Both the position numbers and the translations under genes were made by a program. A stretch of 64,000 bases of DNA from Deltaproteobacteria bacterium (lineage in GTDB: Bacteria > Desulfobacterota > Binatia > HRBIN30 > JACQVA1). This document shows, piece by piece, positions 54,847-64,000 of the stretch; position 1 is the first letter of the stretch, and each line of letters opens with the position of its first letter. The DNA lies in contig JACOST010000014.1 in the NCBI GenBank assembly GCA_016178705.1, positions 1 to 64,000 of the forward strand. The letters run 5' to 3'. Under the pieces are notes generated by a model, which was given only the letters and a program-made list of their open reading frames with translations, did no database searches and was not told where the DNA came from.

Positions 54847-57168
54847 CTAGCGTTTGAACAGGTCCGGCTGCACCGGGGCGGCGGAGCCTTCGGGCGGCGT
54901 GGGTTCGATCGCGCGCGCCTCCATGCGCAACTCGATCGGTTTCATTCGCTTGATCGCTTTGCGCCCCTTCTGGGCACGGTGCGCGGGCTCGGGGAGATGG
55001 AAGGCGCGCTCGCTGCCATCTTCGTCAATCGCAATCACTTTATCGTCGGGACGATGACAGATCGCGCCGATGACGCGGTCGCCTTTGTCGAGGCGCATCA
55101 AGATGACGCCACGGCCGGGGCCGGAGAGTTCGGCAAGTTCCTCGGCGGGAAACACCAGCACCTTGCCGTCGGCGGTGGCGGCGGTGATCGTCTTGCCAAT
55201 CGCCGGAGCAACGACCAACACTTCGTCGCCTTCCTTCACTCGCGCCAGGCGCCGACCACTCTTGGTCGTCTCGCTGAAATCGGGGCGACAGAAGAATCCC
55301 ATGCCCCCGGCCGTTGCAACCAACCAGCGCGGAGACGCGCTCGGCTTGGCGTCGCCGTTGGTGCCTGGAATCAACGCGGCGCTGACCACGCGCTCACCGT
55401 CCTTGAAGTTGAGCAGCGACTGCACCGGCTCGCCGTAGCCGGTGGTCGCCGGCACGTTGGCGACCTTCATCACAAACGCGACGCCGAAGTTCGAAAACAG
55501 GGCGAGGCTGTCGCGCGTGTTGCCGCGCACGATCCATTTCGCCACATCGCCTTCGCGCACACGTGTCGACGACGGATCTTTCACCTCGCCGAGTCGCTTG
55601 ATCCAACCGTCGCGCGTCACTACCACCGTGGCATCTTCGTGGACGACGTACGCCTCCGCGTCGTAGACCAGCTCCTCGGCCGTGCTCAGCGCGGTACGGC
55701 GTTTGTCACCGTACTGTTCGCCCACCGTTTTCAGTTCGCTCTCAACCAGATGCCAACGCGCCTTCTTGCTCTTGAGCAAGCTCTCGATCTCGTCCGCCCG
55801 CTTCTTCTTCTCGCGCTGTTCCTCGCGGATCTTGTCGATCTCCAGGCGCGCCAGTTGATACAGGCGCGTCTCGAGCACCGCGTCAGCCTGGATCTCGTCG
55901 AGCTTGAACTCCCGCTGCAACTGCTTCGACGCATCCTGGCGCGAGGCGGATTGGCGGATGATCTTGATGGCGCGATCGAGGTTGGCGAACAATTTCAAAA
56001 AACCGGCGAGGATGTGCAGCCGCGCTTGCAACTCGCGCAGTTCGTGTTCCAGACGACGCGTCACCACGTCGAGACGGAAGTCGAGGAAGTGGCGACACAT
56101 CTGGTGGAGATTGAGTCGCGCCGGCTGCCCTACCCCCGGCGTCGCGGTCGGCACCAGCGCCGTGAGGTTGACATTGAAATTGATCTGCAAGCTGGTGTGC
56201 TTATAGATGTACGCCATCGCCGCTTCGACCGAGGCGTCGGGCTTCAGTTCGATGACGATCCGCACGTCGTCGGTCGACTCATCGCGCACATCGGTAGCCA
56301 GCGGCAGCCGGCGCGCGATGATGTGTTCGGCGATCTCCTCGACGATGCGCGCCTTGTTCGCCGTGTACGGGATCGACGTCACCAGCACGCGGCGGCGGCG
56401 CTTGTCGGCGTCGATTGTGTACTCACCGCGCAGGCGCACCGAGCCTTGCCCGCTTTCATAAATCGCCCGCAGTTCCTTTCGCGAGTTGAGGATCTCACCG
56501 CCAGTCGGGAAGTCCGGCCCTTTGATGAACTTGCACAGCCCCTTGCTGTCGAGGTCGCCGTCGTGAATCAACGCGATGAGCGCGTCGATCACTTCGGTGA
56601 GATTGTGCGGCGGAATGTTGGTCGCCATCCCAACCGCGATACCGGTGCTGCCATTGATCAGCAGGTTCGGAATCGCCGCCGGCAAGACCACGGGTTCGCG
56701 CAGCGTCGCGTCGTAGTTTTCGCGGAAGTCGACGGTCTCGTGCCGAATGTCGCGCAGCAACTCTTCGGCAATCGCGGTGAGGCGGGCCTCGGTGTAGCGC
56801 ATCGCGGCGGCATTGTCGCCGTCGATCGAGCCGAAGTTGCCTTCGCCGTGAACCAGCGGGTAGCGCAGCGCGAACGGTTGCGCGAGACGCACCATCGCTT
56901 CGTACGCCGCCAGGTCGCCGTGCGGATGATATTTCCCCAGCACTTCGCCGACGACCGCCGCCGACTTGCGCGGCCGCGTCCCGGCGGTGAGCCGCAGGTT
57001 CTGATACATCGCGTACAGAATCCGGCGCTGCACCGGCTTGAGTCCGTCGCACACGTCCGGCAGCGCGCGCGAGGTGATCACGCTCAGCGCGTAGGCGAGG
57101 TAACGCTCCTCGGCGGCGCTGCGCAGATCGACAGAACGAATGGCTTCAGCGGTTGCGGCTTTCTTCAC
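54847..57168 (-). CDS. parC: DNA topoisomerase IV subunit A
   Basis: A 773-residue GyrA/ParC-type breakage subunit with the catalytic Tyr125 in [11 protein letters not shown]. The quinolone-determining region reads [18 protein letters not shown]: the Ser that most susceptible bacteria have is Leu86, while the acidic Glu90 remains. The C-terminal beta-pinwheel (from about 500) is present but lacks a clear GyrA-box, which favours ParC. Its partner ParE lies at 27223-29121. Confidence 0.9.
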   Translation of the reverse strand: MKKAATAEAIRSVDLRSAAEERYLAYALSVITSRALPDVCDGLKPVQRRILYAMYQNLRLTAGTRPRKSAAVVGEVLGKYHPHGDLAAYEAMVRLAQPFALRYPLVHGEGNFGSIDGDNAAAMRYTEARLTAIAEELLRDIRHETVDFRENYDATLREPVVLPAAIPNLLINGSTGIAVGMATNIPPHNLTEVIDALIALIHDGDLDSKGLCKFIKGPDFPTGGEILNSRKELRAIYESGQGSVRLRGEYTIDADKRRRRVLVTSIPYTANKARIVEEIAEHIIARRLPLATDVRDESTDDVRIVIELKPDASVEAAMAYIYKHTSLQINFNVNLTALVPTATPGVGQPARLNLHQMCRHFLDFRLDVVTRRLEHELRELQARLHILAGFLKLFANLDRAIKIIRQSASRQDASKQLQREFKLDEIQADAVLETRLYQLARLEIDKIREEQREKKKRADEIESLLKSKKARWHLVESELKTVGEQYGDKRRTALSTAEELVYDAEAYVVHEDATVVVTRDGWIKRLGEVKDPSSTRVREGDVAKWIVRGNTRDSLALFSNFGVAFVMKVANVPATTGYGEPVQSLLNFKDGERVVSAALIPGTNGDAKPSASPRWLVATAGGMGFFCRPDFSETTKSGRRLARVKEGDEVLVVAPAIGKTITAATADGKVLVFPAEELAELSGPGRGVILMRLDKGDRVIGAICHRPDDKVIAIDEDGSERAFHLPEPAHRAQKGRKAIKRMKPIELRMEARAIEPTPPEGSAAPVQPDLFKR

Positions 57169-57202
57169 GTCCGAATCCTATTCCGGGTCTCTTCCGGGTC
57201 TC

Positions 57203-57290
57203 GTGGGGGCGATGCTTGCTTTGCCCTCCGTCTTCTCCGCGGCGCCCACGTAGGCTGGCGGGCGACGCATGCGTCGCCCCTACAGGGAAC
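57203..57290. repeat. Dispersed palindromic repeat, copy B
   Basis: A second copy of the 89-base element at 12592-12680: it shares GGGGGCGATGC, CCCTCCGTCTTCTCCGCGG and the end GGCGACGCATGCGTCGCC-CCTAC-AGGGAAC. It lies upstream of parC, between it and the GST gene. No target duplication is evident. Confidence 0.8.
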
Positions 57291-57416
57291 GGAATGACGA
57301 CTGTCGATGGGTCTTGCCGTACGGTCCACCACTCCCCCACTCCACGGCGCGGAGTATACGGAAGCCCGCGCCGCGCGTCGAGGCGCGGGATGGCGGACTC
57401 TGGCAAAGCAATCCTT

Positions 57417-58100
57417 CTATCGCTGCAGCATCGTGCGCGCGCCCTTCGCGAACTCGTCGGCGCCCTTGGTGTCACTCTCGAGGTTCGGAATTTTGAACGG
57501 GACCTCGACGCCCTTCTGGCAGGCGGGGCGCGCCTTCATCTCATCCATCCATCGAGAAAGATGATCGAGGCCCTCAATGTTGACGCCGGACCATTTGTAG
57601 GTGCGCACCCACGACCAGTTGGCGATGTCGGCGATCGAGTAGTCGCCCGCGAGCCATTGGTAGTCCGCCAGCCGCGTGTTGAGCACTTCGAACAGACGCC
57701 GGCACTCGTGCTGATAGCGATCGATGGCGGGCTGGATCTTCTCCGGGAAGTAGCGAAAGAACACGTTGGCTTGGCCCATCATCGGACCGATGCCGCCCAT
57801 CTGAAACATCACCCACTGAATCACGCGCGAGCGGCCCTGGCGATCGCTCGGCAGCAGACGGCCGGCCTTCTCGGCGAGATAGATCATGATCGCGCCCGAC
57901 TCGAACACCGCGAAGTTGCCCTCGTCGCGATCGACGATGGTGGGGATGCGGCCGTTCGGGTTGAGCGCGAGATAGTCCGGCTTCTTCTGATCGCCGGCCA
58001 TGAGATTGACCACGTGGACCTCGTACGGGATCTGCAGCTCTTCGAGAGTGATCGACGCCTTCCAACCGTTCGGCGTCGGGGCGGTATAGAGATCGATCAT
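57417..58100 (-). CDS. Glutathione S-transferase family protein (YfcG/Nu-type)
   Basis: A 227-residue GST. The N-terminal thioredoxin-fold domain starts [19 protein letters not shown], includes the cis-Pro segment GRIPTIVD and the glutathione-binding [12 protein letters not shown]; the C-terminal domain is helical ([11 protein letters not shown]). This matches YfcG-type GSTs, which have disulfide reductase activity with glutathione. ATG 58100 follows AAGGAG. Confidence 0.92.
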   Translation of the reverse strand: MIDLYTAPTPNGWKASITLEELQIPYEVHVVNLMAGDQKKPDYLALNPNGRIPTIVDRDEGNFAVFESGAIMIYLAEKAGRLLPSDRQGRSRVIQWVMFQMGGIGPMMGQANVFFRYFPEKIQPAIDRYQHECRRLFEVLNTRLADYQWLAGDYSIADIANWSWVRTYKWSGVNIEGLDHLSRWMDEMKARPACQKGVEVPFKIPNLESDTKGADEFAKGARTMLQR

Positions 58101-58217
58101 TGCGGACTCCTTTCGCGGCGCGCCGCGCTTCGCGCGCTGATGGCTGATTGCATATTGCATATCGCCAGACCATCGGCCACCGCGATGCAGCGACACGAGT
58201 CGGGCGACCTCCCCTTC

Positions 58218-58294
58218 GTCATACCAGCGAACGCCGGAATCCAGGCCTCCGCCCCGCGCCCCACCCTGGATACCGGCGTTCGCCGGTATGACGG
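58218..58294. repeat. CCGGCGTTCGCCGG-type hairpin repeat
   Basis: Two arms (58218-58246 and 58265-58294) of about 29 bases, complementary at about 27 positions, around a short GC-rich loop. This is the well-known CCGGAATCCAGG/CCGGTATGACG intergenic hairpin repeat of proteobacteria. It lies upstream of the CoA-transferase gene. Confidence 0.8.
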
Positions 58295-58360
58295 ACCGTT
58301 CGCTGCCGATCGCGCGTCGAGGCTTGCCAAGCGGCGATCAACATGGAATGCGGAGCGGCC

Positions 58361-59776
58361 ATGGCCAGGAAACACATCTGCGACTCCGCGCACGAAGCCG
58401 TCGCTGACATCGGCGACGGCGCATCGATCTTGGTCCACAGCTTTGGGCCGCCGCAGGCGTGGCCGACTGATTGCCTCCTCGCGCTTGCCGAACGCGGCGT
58501 GAAGGATCTGACTGTCATCTGCAACACGCCGGCGGGCGGTCCGACTTCGCTCAACATCCTCGCCGACAAGAAACAGATCCGAAAACTGATTTGTAGCTAC
58601 GTCGGCTCGCCGTCGATGCCGACGGCGATCAGCGAAATGGTGAAGGCCGGCGAGATCGAACTCGAAATGGTGCCGCAAGGCACACTCGCCGAGCGTGTGC
58701 GCGCCGGCGGCGCCGGGCTAGCGGGATTTTTCACTCCTACCGGCGTCGGCACCAAGATGGCCGACGGCAAGGAAGAGCGCGTCTTCAACGGCAAGCGCTA
58801 CCTGTTCGAGCGCGCGCTCACGGCCGACTTCGCATTGCTGCAGGCGTACCAAGCCGACGCGGCGGGCAACCTCACCTACCGTCGCGGCATGCGCAACTTC
58901 GGTCCGGCGTTCGCGACGGGAGGACGGACGACGATCGCCGAGGTGAAGGAGATCGTCCCGCTCGGCGCCATCGATCCGGAAGCCGTGATCACGCCGGGAA
59001 TCTTCGTCGATCGCATCGTCAAGACGACCACGCATCTCGACATCGGCGTGCTCCGTCAGATTCTGCTGGCCGTCGGTCGTGTCAACGACATGGACGGACG
59101 CGCCCTGCGTGACGGCGGCCCCGCCGGATTGCCCGCCGATTTGATGGCGATGAAGGCCGCCGCGCTGCTGCGCGAAGGTGAGTACGTCAATCTCGGCATC
59201 GGTTTGCCGACGTTGGTGTCGAACTACATCGCCGAGCGCAACGTCACGCTGCACTCCGAGAACGGGATTCTCGCCTATGGCGGATTCCCGGCCGAGGGCG
59301 AAGAGGACATCGATCTCTACAACGCGAGCGGACAACTGGTGACGCCGCTCGCCGGCACCGCGTACTTCGACTCGACGACTTCGTTTGCGATGGCGCGCAG
59401 CGGGCGCGTGTCGACGATCATCCTGGGCGCGTTCGAGGTGGCTCAAAATGGCGACCTTGCAAATTGGAGCACGCCGCGCGGTAGCGGCGGCATCGGCGGC
59501 GCCATGGATCTCGCGGCCGGCGGCGGGCGGATCATCGCGATCTGCTACCACTGCGAGCGCAACGGCCGGTCGAAGCTCGTCGAGACGTTGAGCTATCCCG
59601 CCACCGGGCTCGGCTGCGTTAAGTCGGTGATCACCGACCTGGCGTGGATCGACGTCGGTGCCGACGGGTTCCTCTTGCGCGAGTTCGCACCCGGTCTGAC
59701 CATCGACGACGTGAAGGCCGCCACCGCCGCACCGCTACGCGTCGCCAGCGACGTGCGCGAGATGCAGTTCGGCTAG
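58361..59776 (+). CDS. CoA-transferase, fused A and B subunits
   Basis: A 471-residue fusion of the two subunits of a 3-oxoacid CoA-transferase. Subunit A (about 1-225) has the ADIGDGASILVHSFG start and the VGTKMADGKEER motif; subunit B (about 255-471) has GEYVNLGIGLPTLVSNY and the catalytic Glu in TLHSENGILAYGGF. It moves CoA between succinate or acetate and a 3-oxo acid such as 3-oxoadipate or acetoacetate; which one is unknown. ATG 58361 is preferred over 58343. Confidence 0.9.
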   Translation: MARKHICDSAHEAVADIGDGASILVHSFGPPQAWPTDCLLALAERGVKDLTVICNTPAGGPTSLNILADKKQIRKLICSYVGSPSMPTAISEMVKAGEIELEMVPQGTLAERVRAGGAGLAGFFTPTGVGTKMADGKEERVFNGKRYLFERALTADFALLQAYQADAAGNLTYRRGMRNFGPAFATGGRTTIAEVKEIVPLGAIDPEAVITPGIFVDRIVKTTTHLDIGVLRQILLAVGRVNDMDGRALRDGGPAGLPADLMAMKAAALLREGEYVNLGIGLPTLVSNYIAERNVTLHSENGILAYGGFPAEGEEDIDLYNASGQLVTPLAGTAYFDSTTSFAMARSGRVSTIILGAFEVAQNGDLANWSTPRGSGGIGGAMDLAAGGGRIIAICYHCERNGRSKLVETLSYPATGLGCVKSVITDLAWIDVGADGFLLREFAPGLTIDDVKAATAAPLRVASDVREMQFG

Positions 59777-59782
59777 CAGCAA

Positions 59783-60646
59783 TCAGGTACCGAGCTCGCG
59801 TACGCGCGACGCCGCCGCGGCGAGGTCGCCGAGTTCGGCTTCGCGCTTACGACCGAGGAGCACATCGAGCGGATCGCGGAGGTCGTCGACGTAGCCAAGC
59901 GCGTAAGCGCCGCGGGCATATCCCATCAGGCGCAGCAGCGGTTCCGGCAGCGTGCGCGCGATCTCGGCGGGTACCGATAGGTACTGGTTTTCTTCTTGGC
60001 GCAGCCAACTAACCGCATACGTGATGTTGAGTCCGTAGCGCGTCGTGGTGGAGGTGTTGGCACCACCACCGTGATAGAGCGCGCCGGTGTAGAACAGCAC
60101 CGATCCCGCCGGCATCTCCGCCGCCTCGCACTGCTCGTGGGTGAACGTGAGGCGGTCGGCTAGACGGTGACTGCCGGGCACCAGCCGCGTCGCACCATTG
60201 GCAGCGGTAAAATCCGTCATCGCCCAGATCGTGTTGCACTGCACTTCGTAGCCGGACGGGAACGGGAAGAAGTCGAACGCCCACTGATCGCGATGGATCT
60301 GCTGCCCCGGCTCATTGGGGCCGATGGCGATCACCTGCGTCAAATGGAGCTGGAAGGTCGTCGCGTGTTGCAGCAGCGTGCCGACCGTGTCGAGCACGAG
60401 TGGATGCATGATCAACTCGCGGCAGGTTGCGGATCGCGCGATCAGTCCGCCGGTGCGGCGCGTGCGCCGGCCGGCGAAGTCGTCGGAGCCCGTCGGCGTC
60501 GCGTCAACGTACGGCTGAACTTCAGCCCGTGCCCGATCGAGTAGAGTGGGCGGCACGACCCGCTCAACGATCGCACCGCCCTCGTCCTTGAGCGCGGCGG
60601 CAACTTCAGCGGGGCTAGCAGTGGCAGCGAAGCGGGGAATGGGCAT
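59783..60646 (-). CDS. Phytanoyl-CoA dioxygenase (PhyH) family protein
   Basis: A 287-residue Fe(II)/2-oxoglutarate-dependent dioxygenase. The metal ligands are the HRDQ motif (IHRDQWAFDFFP) and a late YHGGGANTS, with the 2-oxoglutarate-binding Arg in TTRYGLN. PhyH-type enzymes hydroxylate various small molecules. The substrate is not visible. It is convergent with the CoA-transferase gene and divergent from the P450. Confidence 0.9.
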   Translation of the reverse strand: MPIPRFAATASPAEVAAALKDEGGAIVERVVPPTLLDRARAEVQPYVDATPTGSDDFAGRRTRRTGGLIARSATCRELIMHPLVLDTVGTLLQHATTFQLHLTQVIAIGPNEPGQQIHRDQWAFDFFPFPSGYEVQCNTIWAMTDFTAANGATRLVPGSHRLADRLTFTHEQCEAAEMPAGSVLFYTGALYHGGGANTSTTTRYGLNITYAVSWLRQEENQYLSVPAEIARTLPEPLLRLMGYARGAYALGYVDDLRDPLDVLLGRKREAELGDLAAAASRVRELGT

Positions 60647-60795
60647 CTGCGTTCCTCCTGGTCAGATCAACAGCATGGCGACCGCTCGCCCCAACCATAG
60701 TGAGGAACCAATGAGAGCGAAAGAGGAAATGCTCTCTCGACGATCAGCTATTGACTGGCCCGGGTGGGCAGCCTACCACGGTACCGCGAGGACCC

Positions 60796-61974
60796 ATGGA
60801 CCTGAATCCATTTTCCTACGACTTTCACGAGAACCCGTATCCAATTTACCGCTGGCTGCGCGATCACGCGCCCGTGTATCGCAACGATGCGCTGAACTTC
60901 TACGCGCTGTCGCGCTACGATGATGTCCTCACCGCCATCCTCGATCACGACGCCTACAGCTCGGCGAAGGGTACGGTGCTCGAAATCAAGCCCGAGATGA
61001 TCGAACAGTTCCCGATCATCCTGTTCATGGATCCGCCGCGCCACACCCGACTGCGCAAGCTCGTCAGCCATGCCTTCACGCCGCGGCGTATGGCGGCTCT
61101 CGAACCGACGGCGCGCGCCCTGGCGACCGGCTACATCGATCGCATACTCGAACAGGGCTCGTGCGACTTCATCCGCGACTTCGCCGCGCGCTTGCCGATC
61201 GAGATCATCAGCACCATGGTCGGCGTGCCACCGAGCGATCGCGATTTGGTGCGCGAACTAACCGACACGGCGCTGCACCGCGAGCCCGATCGACCTGAGT
61301 TTCCCGACTCGGCGCTGGCCGCCAATGCGCAGTTGGTGCAGTACTTCGCAGGACTCGTCGCCGAGCGGCGGAAGCAGCCGCGCGACGACATGACGAGTCT
61401 GCTGATCGACGCGGAAGTGGAAGACGACGACGGCGAAAAGGTGCGCCTCACCGACTTCGAGATCGTGGCGTTCTGCGGCTTGCTGAGCGGCGCCGGCAAC
61501 GAAACGGTGACCAAGCTGCTCGGCAACGCGGTCGTGCTGCTCGCCCGCCATCCCGACGCGCGCGCCGACCTGGTGCGCGACTTCGAACGGATTCCCGACG
61601 CAGTGGAAGAGATCCTCCGCTATTGGACGCCGGCGCAGTATACGATGCGCACACTCCTGCGCGACGTCACCGTGCACGGCCAGACAATGCCGCGTGATGC
61701 GCGCGTGTTGCTGTTGATTGGTTCCGCGACTCGCGACGAACGAGAGTATACCGACGCCGATGCGTTCGACATCACTCGCAAGGTGCCGACGCAGATTGCG
61801 TTCGGCTACGGCCTGCACCACTGCCTGGGCGCATCGCTCGCGCGCCTCGAGAGCCGGGTCTCGCTTGAAGAGCTTCACCGCCGCATCCCGGAGTACGAGA
61901 TCGACGAGTCGCGTCTCGAACGCGTCCACATGAGCAACGTCCACGGCTTTGCCAGCGTACCGATGCGCTTCTAA
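60796..61974 (+). CDS. Cytochrome P450
   Basis: A 392-residue bacterial (class I-type) P450. It has the I-helix SGAGNETV, the ExxR motif in VEEILR (Glu and Arg) and the haem loop FGYGLHHCLGASLARLE with the Cys ligand. It needs a ferredoxin and reductase partner, none of which is adjacent. The ATG at 60796 follows GAGG. The substrate is unknown. Confidence 0.93.
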   Translation: MDLNPFSYDFHENPYPIYRWLRDHAPVYRNDALNFYALSRYDDVLTAILDHDAYSSAKGTVLEIKPEMIEQFPIILFMDPPRHTRLRKLVSHAFTPRRMAALEPTARALATGYIDRILEQGSCDFIRDFAARLPIEIISTMVGVPPSDRDLVRELTDTALHREPDRPEFPDSALAANAQLVQYFAGLVAERRKQPRDDMTSLLIDAEVEDDDGEKVRLTDFEIVAFCGLLSGAGNETVTKLLGNAVVLLARHPDARADLVRDFERIPDAVEEILRYWTPAQYTMRTLLRDVTVHGQTMPRDARVLLLIGSATRDEREYTDADAFDITRKVPTQIAFGYGLHHCLGASLARLESRVSLEELHRRIPEYEIDESRLERVHMSNVHGFASVPMRF

Positions 61975-62024
61975 CGCGGCGCGGGCTACGACGCGCTGCG
62001 ACCTGGGGGAGTTTGCACGAGAAA

Positions 62025-62163
62025 GGCCCTCGATACGTTCGCTCCGCTCACACTCGGGCAAACGGATTTTGGGAGACTGTGAAAAAACCATCCGTCTCCC
62101 CGAGTAGCCGCCCTGAGTAGAAGCCGAAGGCTTCGTATCGAAGGGCGGCGTATCGAGGGGCCC
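62025..62163. repeat. Inverted-repeat element between P450 and metH
   Basis: Outer arms GGCCCTCGATACG (62025-62037) and CGTATCGAGGGGCC (62149-62162) are complementary save one base, around a CCGCCCT...AGGGCGG hairpin. The words TCGAAGGGCGG and GTATCGA are known from dispersed repeats in GC-rich bacteria. No riboswitch-like cobalamin box (GCCACTG) is seen. Confidence 0.65.
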
Positions 62164-62270
62164 TACTTGTGCGAGGCCGATGCGTGCCGCCGCGGTCGTT
62201 GACGCGCGTTGAAACACCCTGCCATTCAGGCTTGGAATTCCGCGCGCCGACAGGCTACAGGTATGGGTCT

Positions 62271-64000
62271 ATGGCAGCACCGATCGACCGCACTTCCCTG
62301 CTCCGTGCCGCGCTGGCCGAGCGCATCCTCGTGCTCGATGGCGCCACAGGTACCGCCATCCAGGCGATGGACCTCACCGCCGACGACTTTGGCGGGCCGG
62401 CGCTTGAAGGCTGCAACGAGAATCTCGTACTGACGCGCCCCGATGCCATTCGGCGCATGCATCAGAGCTACATCGACGCCGGCGCCGACTTGATCGAGAC
62501 CGATACGTTTGGGGGGACGCGCATCGTCCTCGCCGAGTACGGGTTGCATGACAAGGCCTACGAGATCAACTACGCGGCCACGCGCATCGCGCGGGAAGTT
62601 GCGGACGCGGCGTCGACGGCCGATCGGCCGCGCTTCGTGGTCGGCTCGATGGGGCCCGGCACGAAGACCATCTCGGTGACCGGCGGCATCAACTTCGAAG
62701 GCGTCCGCGCGGCCTACGCGGAGCAAGCTGCGGGTTTGCTCGATGGCGGCGCCGACGTGCTGTTCCTCGAAACCCAGCAGGATACCCTCAACGTCAAGGC
62801 GTCGCTGCTCGGCATCGACGAGGTCTTCGCCAAAGCCGGCCGCACGCTGCCCGTCGTGCTCACGGTCTCGATCGAAACCATGGGCACGATGCTGGCGGGT
62901 CAACCGATCGAGTCGCTCTATGTCTCGGTTGAGCATCGCGACCTGTTCGGCATCGGCATGAACTGCGCCACCGGGCCTGACTTCATGACCGATCATCTGC
63001 GCACGCTGGCGGAGATCTCGCGCTTTCCGATCGTGTGCTTCCCCAACGCCGGCTTGCCCGACGAGGATGGAAACTACAACGAGCTGCCGCCGATGCTGGC
63101 GAAGAAGATCGAACGCTTCTGCGCCGAGGGCTGGATCAACGTCATCGGCGGCTGTTGCGGCACGACCGCCGAACACATCCGCATGATCGCACAGGTTGTC
63201 GCGAAGTATCCGCCACGCAAACCAGTCACGGTGAAGCGTTGTGTCGTGTCGGGCATCGACACCCTTGTCATCGATCAAGACACCCGCCCGGTGATCGTCG
63301 GCGAGCGCACCAACGTGCTCGGCAGCCGCAAGTTCAAGCAGCTCATCGCCGACGGCAAAGTCGAAGAGGCGTCGGAGGTCGGCCGCCAACAGGTGCGCAA
63401 AGGCGCGCACATCCTCGATGTGTGTTTGCAGGACCCTGACCGCGTTGAAGTCGCCGACGTGACCGCGTTTCTCGAAATGGAGGTGAAGAAGGTCAAGGTC
63501 CCGCTGATGATCGACTCCACCGACGCCAACGTGATCGAAGAGGCGCTCAAGCGGACGCAGGGCAAGTCGCTGATCAACTCGATCAACCTCGAAGACGGCG
63601 AAGAGCGCTTCCAGCGCGTCGTCCCGCTGGCGCGCACCTACGGCGCCGCGCTCGTGGTCGGCTGCATCGACGACGACAAACAGCAGGCACAAGCGATCAC
63701 GCGCGAGCGCAAACTGGCCATCGCGCAACGCTCGTATGATCTGCTCACCAAGAAATACGGCGTGCCCGCGGAAGACATCATCTTCGACGCGCTAGTCTTC
63801 CCGGTCGGCACCGGCGACAAGAACTACATCGGCTCGGGCGTCGAAACGATCGAAGGCATTCGCCTGATCACGCAACACCTGCCCGACACCAAGACTATCC
63901 TCGGGGTGTCGAACGTATCGTTCGGGCTGCCGACCGCCGGCCGCGAGGTGCTCAACTCGGTCTTCCTCTACCACTGCGTGCAGGCCGGGCTCGATCTGGC
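62271..64000 (+). CDS. metH: Cobalamin-dependent methionine synthase MetH, N-terminal part
   Basis: About 576 codons to the window edge. The homocysteine-binding domain starts LVLDGATGTAIQAMD and has the zinc ligands Cys in GMNCATGP and the Cys pair in IGGCCGTTAEH. The pterin-binding domain begins near IVGERTNVLGSRKFKQ, with VPLMIDSTD. MetH transfers a methyl group from methyltetrahydrofolate to homocysteine through cobalamin, which would bind in the missing C-terminal half. ATG 62271 fits the usual N-terminus. Confidence 0.95.
   Translation, partial: MAAPIDRTSLLRAALAERILVLDGATGTAIQAMDLTADDFGGPALEGCNENLVLTRPDAIRRMHQSYIDAGADLIETDTFGGTRIVLAEYGLHDKAYEINYAATRIAREVADAASTADRPRFVVGSMGPGTKTISVTGGINFEGVRAAYAEQAAGLLDGGADVLFLETQQDTLNVKASLLGIDEVFAKAGRTLPVVLTVSIETMGTMLAGQPIESLYVSVEHRDLFGIGMNCATGPDFMTDHLRTLAEISRFPIVCFPNAGLPDEDGNYNELPPMLAKKIERFCAEGWINVIGGCCGTTAEHIRMIAQVVAKYPPRKPVTVKRCVVSGIDTLVIDQDTRPVIVGERTNVLGSRKFKQLIADGKVEEASEVGRQQVRKGAHILDVCLQDPDRVEVADVTAFLEMEVKKVKVPLMIDSTDANVIEEALKRTQGKSLINSINLEDGEERFQRVVPLARTYGAALVVGCIDDDKQQAQAITRERKLAIAQRSYDLLTKKYGVPAEDIIFDALVFPVGTGDKNYIGSGVETIEGIRLITQHLPDTKTILGVSNVSFGLPTAGREVLNSVFLYHCVQAGLDL

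Noticed and set aside
54979-57297. 772-codon forward frame opposite parC
   Set aside because: Antisense shadow; no family motif and ParC on the other strand is unambiguous.
61975-62270. Cobalamin riboswitch before metH
   Set aside because: No GCCACTG B12 box or matching fold by eye; region is a dispersed repeat.

Overview
This is a 64 kb stretch of a GC-rich (roughly 63-65 %) Gram-negative genome with densely packed genes on both strands. The mix includes a Lcl/DUF1566-type secreted fragment, a beta-helix protein with a dockerin/EF-hand-like motif, Myxococcus-type cysteine-rich repeats, PhyH dioxygenase, P450, CoA-transferase, L-2-hydroxyglutarate oxidase, and complex I subunits. It suggests an uncultured soil or freshwater delta-like lineage such as Candidatus Binatota/Desulfobacterota. 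That placement is inference: there is no rRNA and no tRNA that I can see. The window opens inside a CHAD gene and closes inside metH.

Layout. 1-4.1 kb: a leftward polyphosphate-flavoured operon (Ppx/GppA-HD, two thymidylate-kinase-like P-loop proteins, CHAD). 4.3-10.7 kb: an L-fucose-type oxidative pathway, with a leftward operon (Gfo/Idh dehydrogenase, lactonase, GFA protein, sulfatase), a divergent L-fuconate dehydratase, then mutarotase and SDR. 10.7-12.4 kb: DUF47/PhoU-like regulator and Pit phosphate transporter. 12.5-12.75 kb: a small non-coding transposable element with inverted repeats and a 9-bp target duplication. 12.8-16.6 kb: DUF971-Mrp iron-sulfur pair, two small proteins, HicAB toxin-antitoxin, methyltransferase, ferredoxin. 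16.7-19.8 kb: a four-gene lipid/CoA operon (CDP-alcohol phosphatidyltransferase, tiny membrane protein, UPF0104 flippase-like protein, CoaBC). 19.8-25 kb: Zn-phospholipase-like protein, uracil-DNA glycosylase, NfeD-slipin pair, M20 peptidase.

25-41 kb: a three-GAF histidine kinase with a decayed ATPase domain, ParE, a GT39-type glycosyltransferase, SDR, a diaminopimelate-decarboxylase-like enzyme, a histidine phosphatase, a metal-site-less M24-like lipoprotein, enoyl-CoA hydratase, a DksA-BON fusion, a polytopic membrane protein, PurU and a sugar-nucleotide epimerase. 41-48.6 kb: RfbC-like epimerase, LhgO, EF-P with an unusual tip loop, SnoaL-like/cupin pair, CopD-like membrane protein, and an incomplete complex I block (nuoB, nuoF, nuoG). 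48.7-54.8 kb: secreted and hypothetical proteins with a truncated gene abutting an antitoxin remnant and several repeat elements. 54.8-64 kb: ParC, glutathione S-transferase, fused CoA-transferase, PhyH dioxygenase, cytochrome P450 and the N-terminal part of cobalamin-dependent MetH.

The best candidates for something under-described are the Ppx/TMK-like/TMK-like/CHAD operon (one kinase has Arg in place of the Walker A Lys), the DksA-BON fusion, the CDP-alcohol transferase/tiny membrane protein/flippase-like operon, and the family of intergenic inverted-repeat elements, one of which has been absorbed into the 3' end of nuoF.
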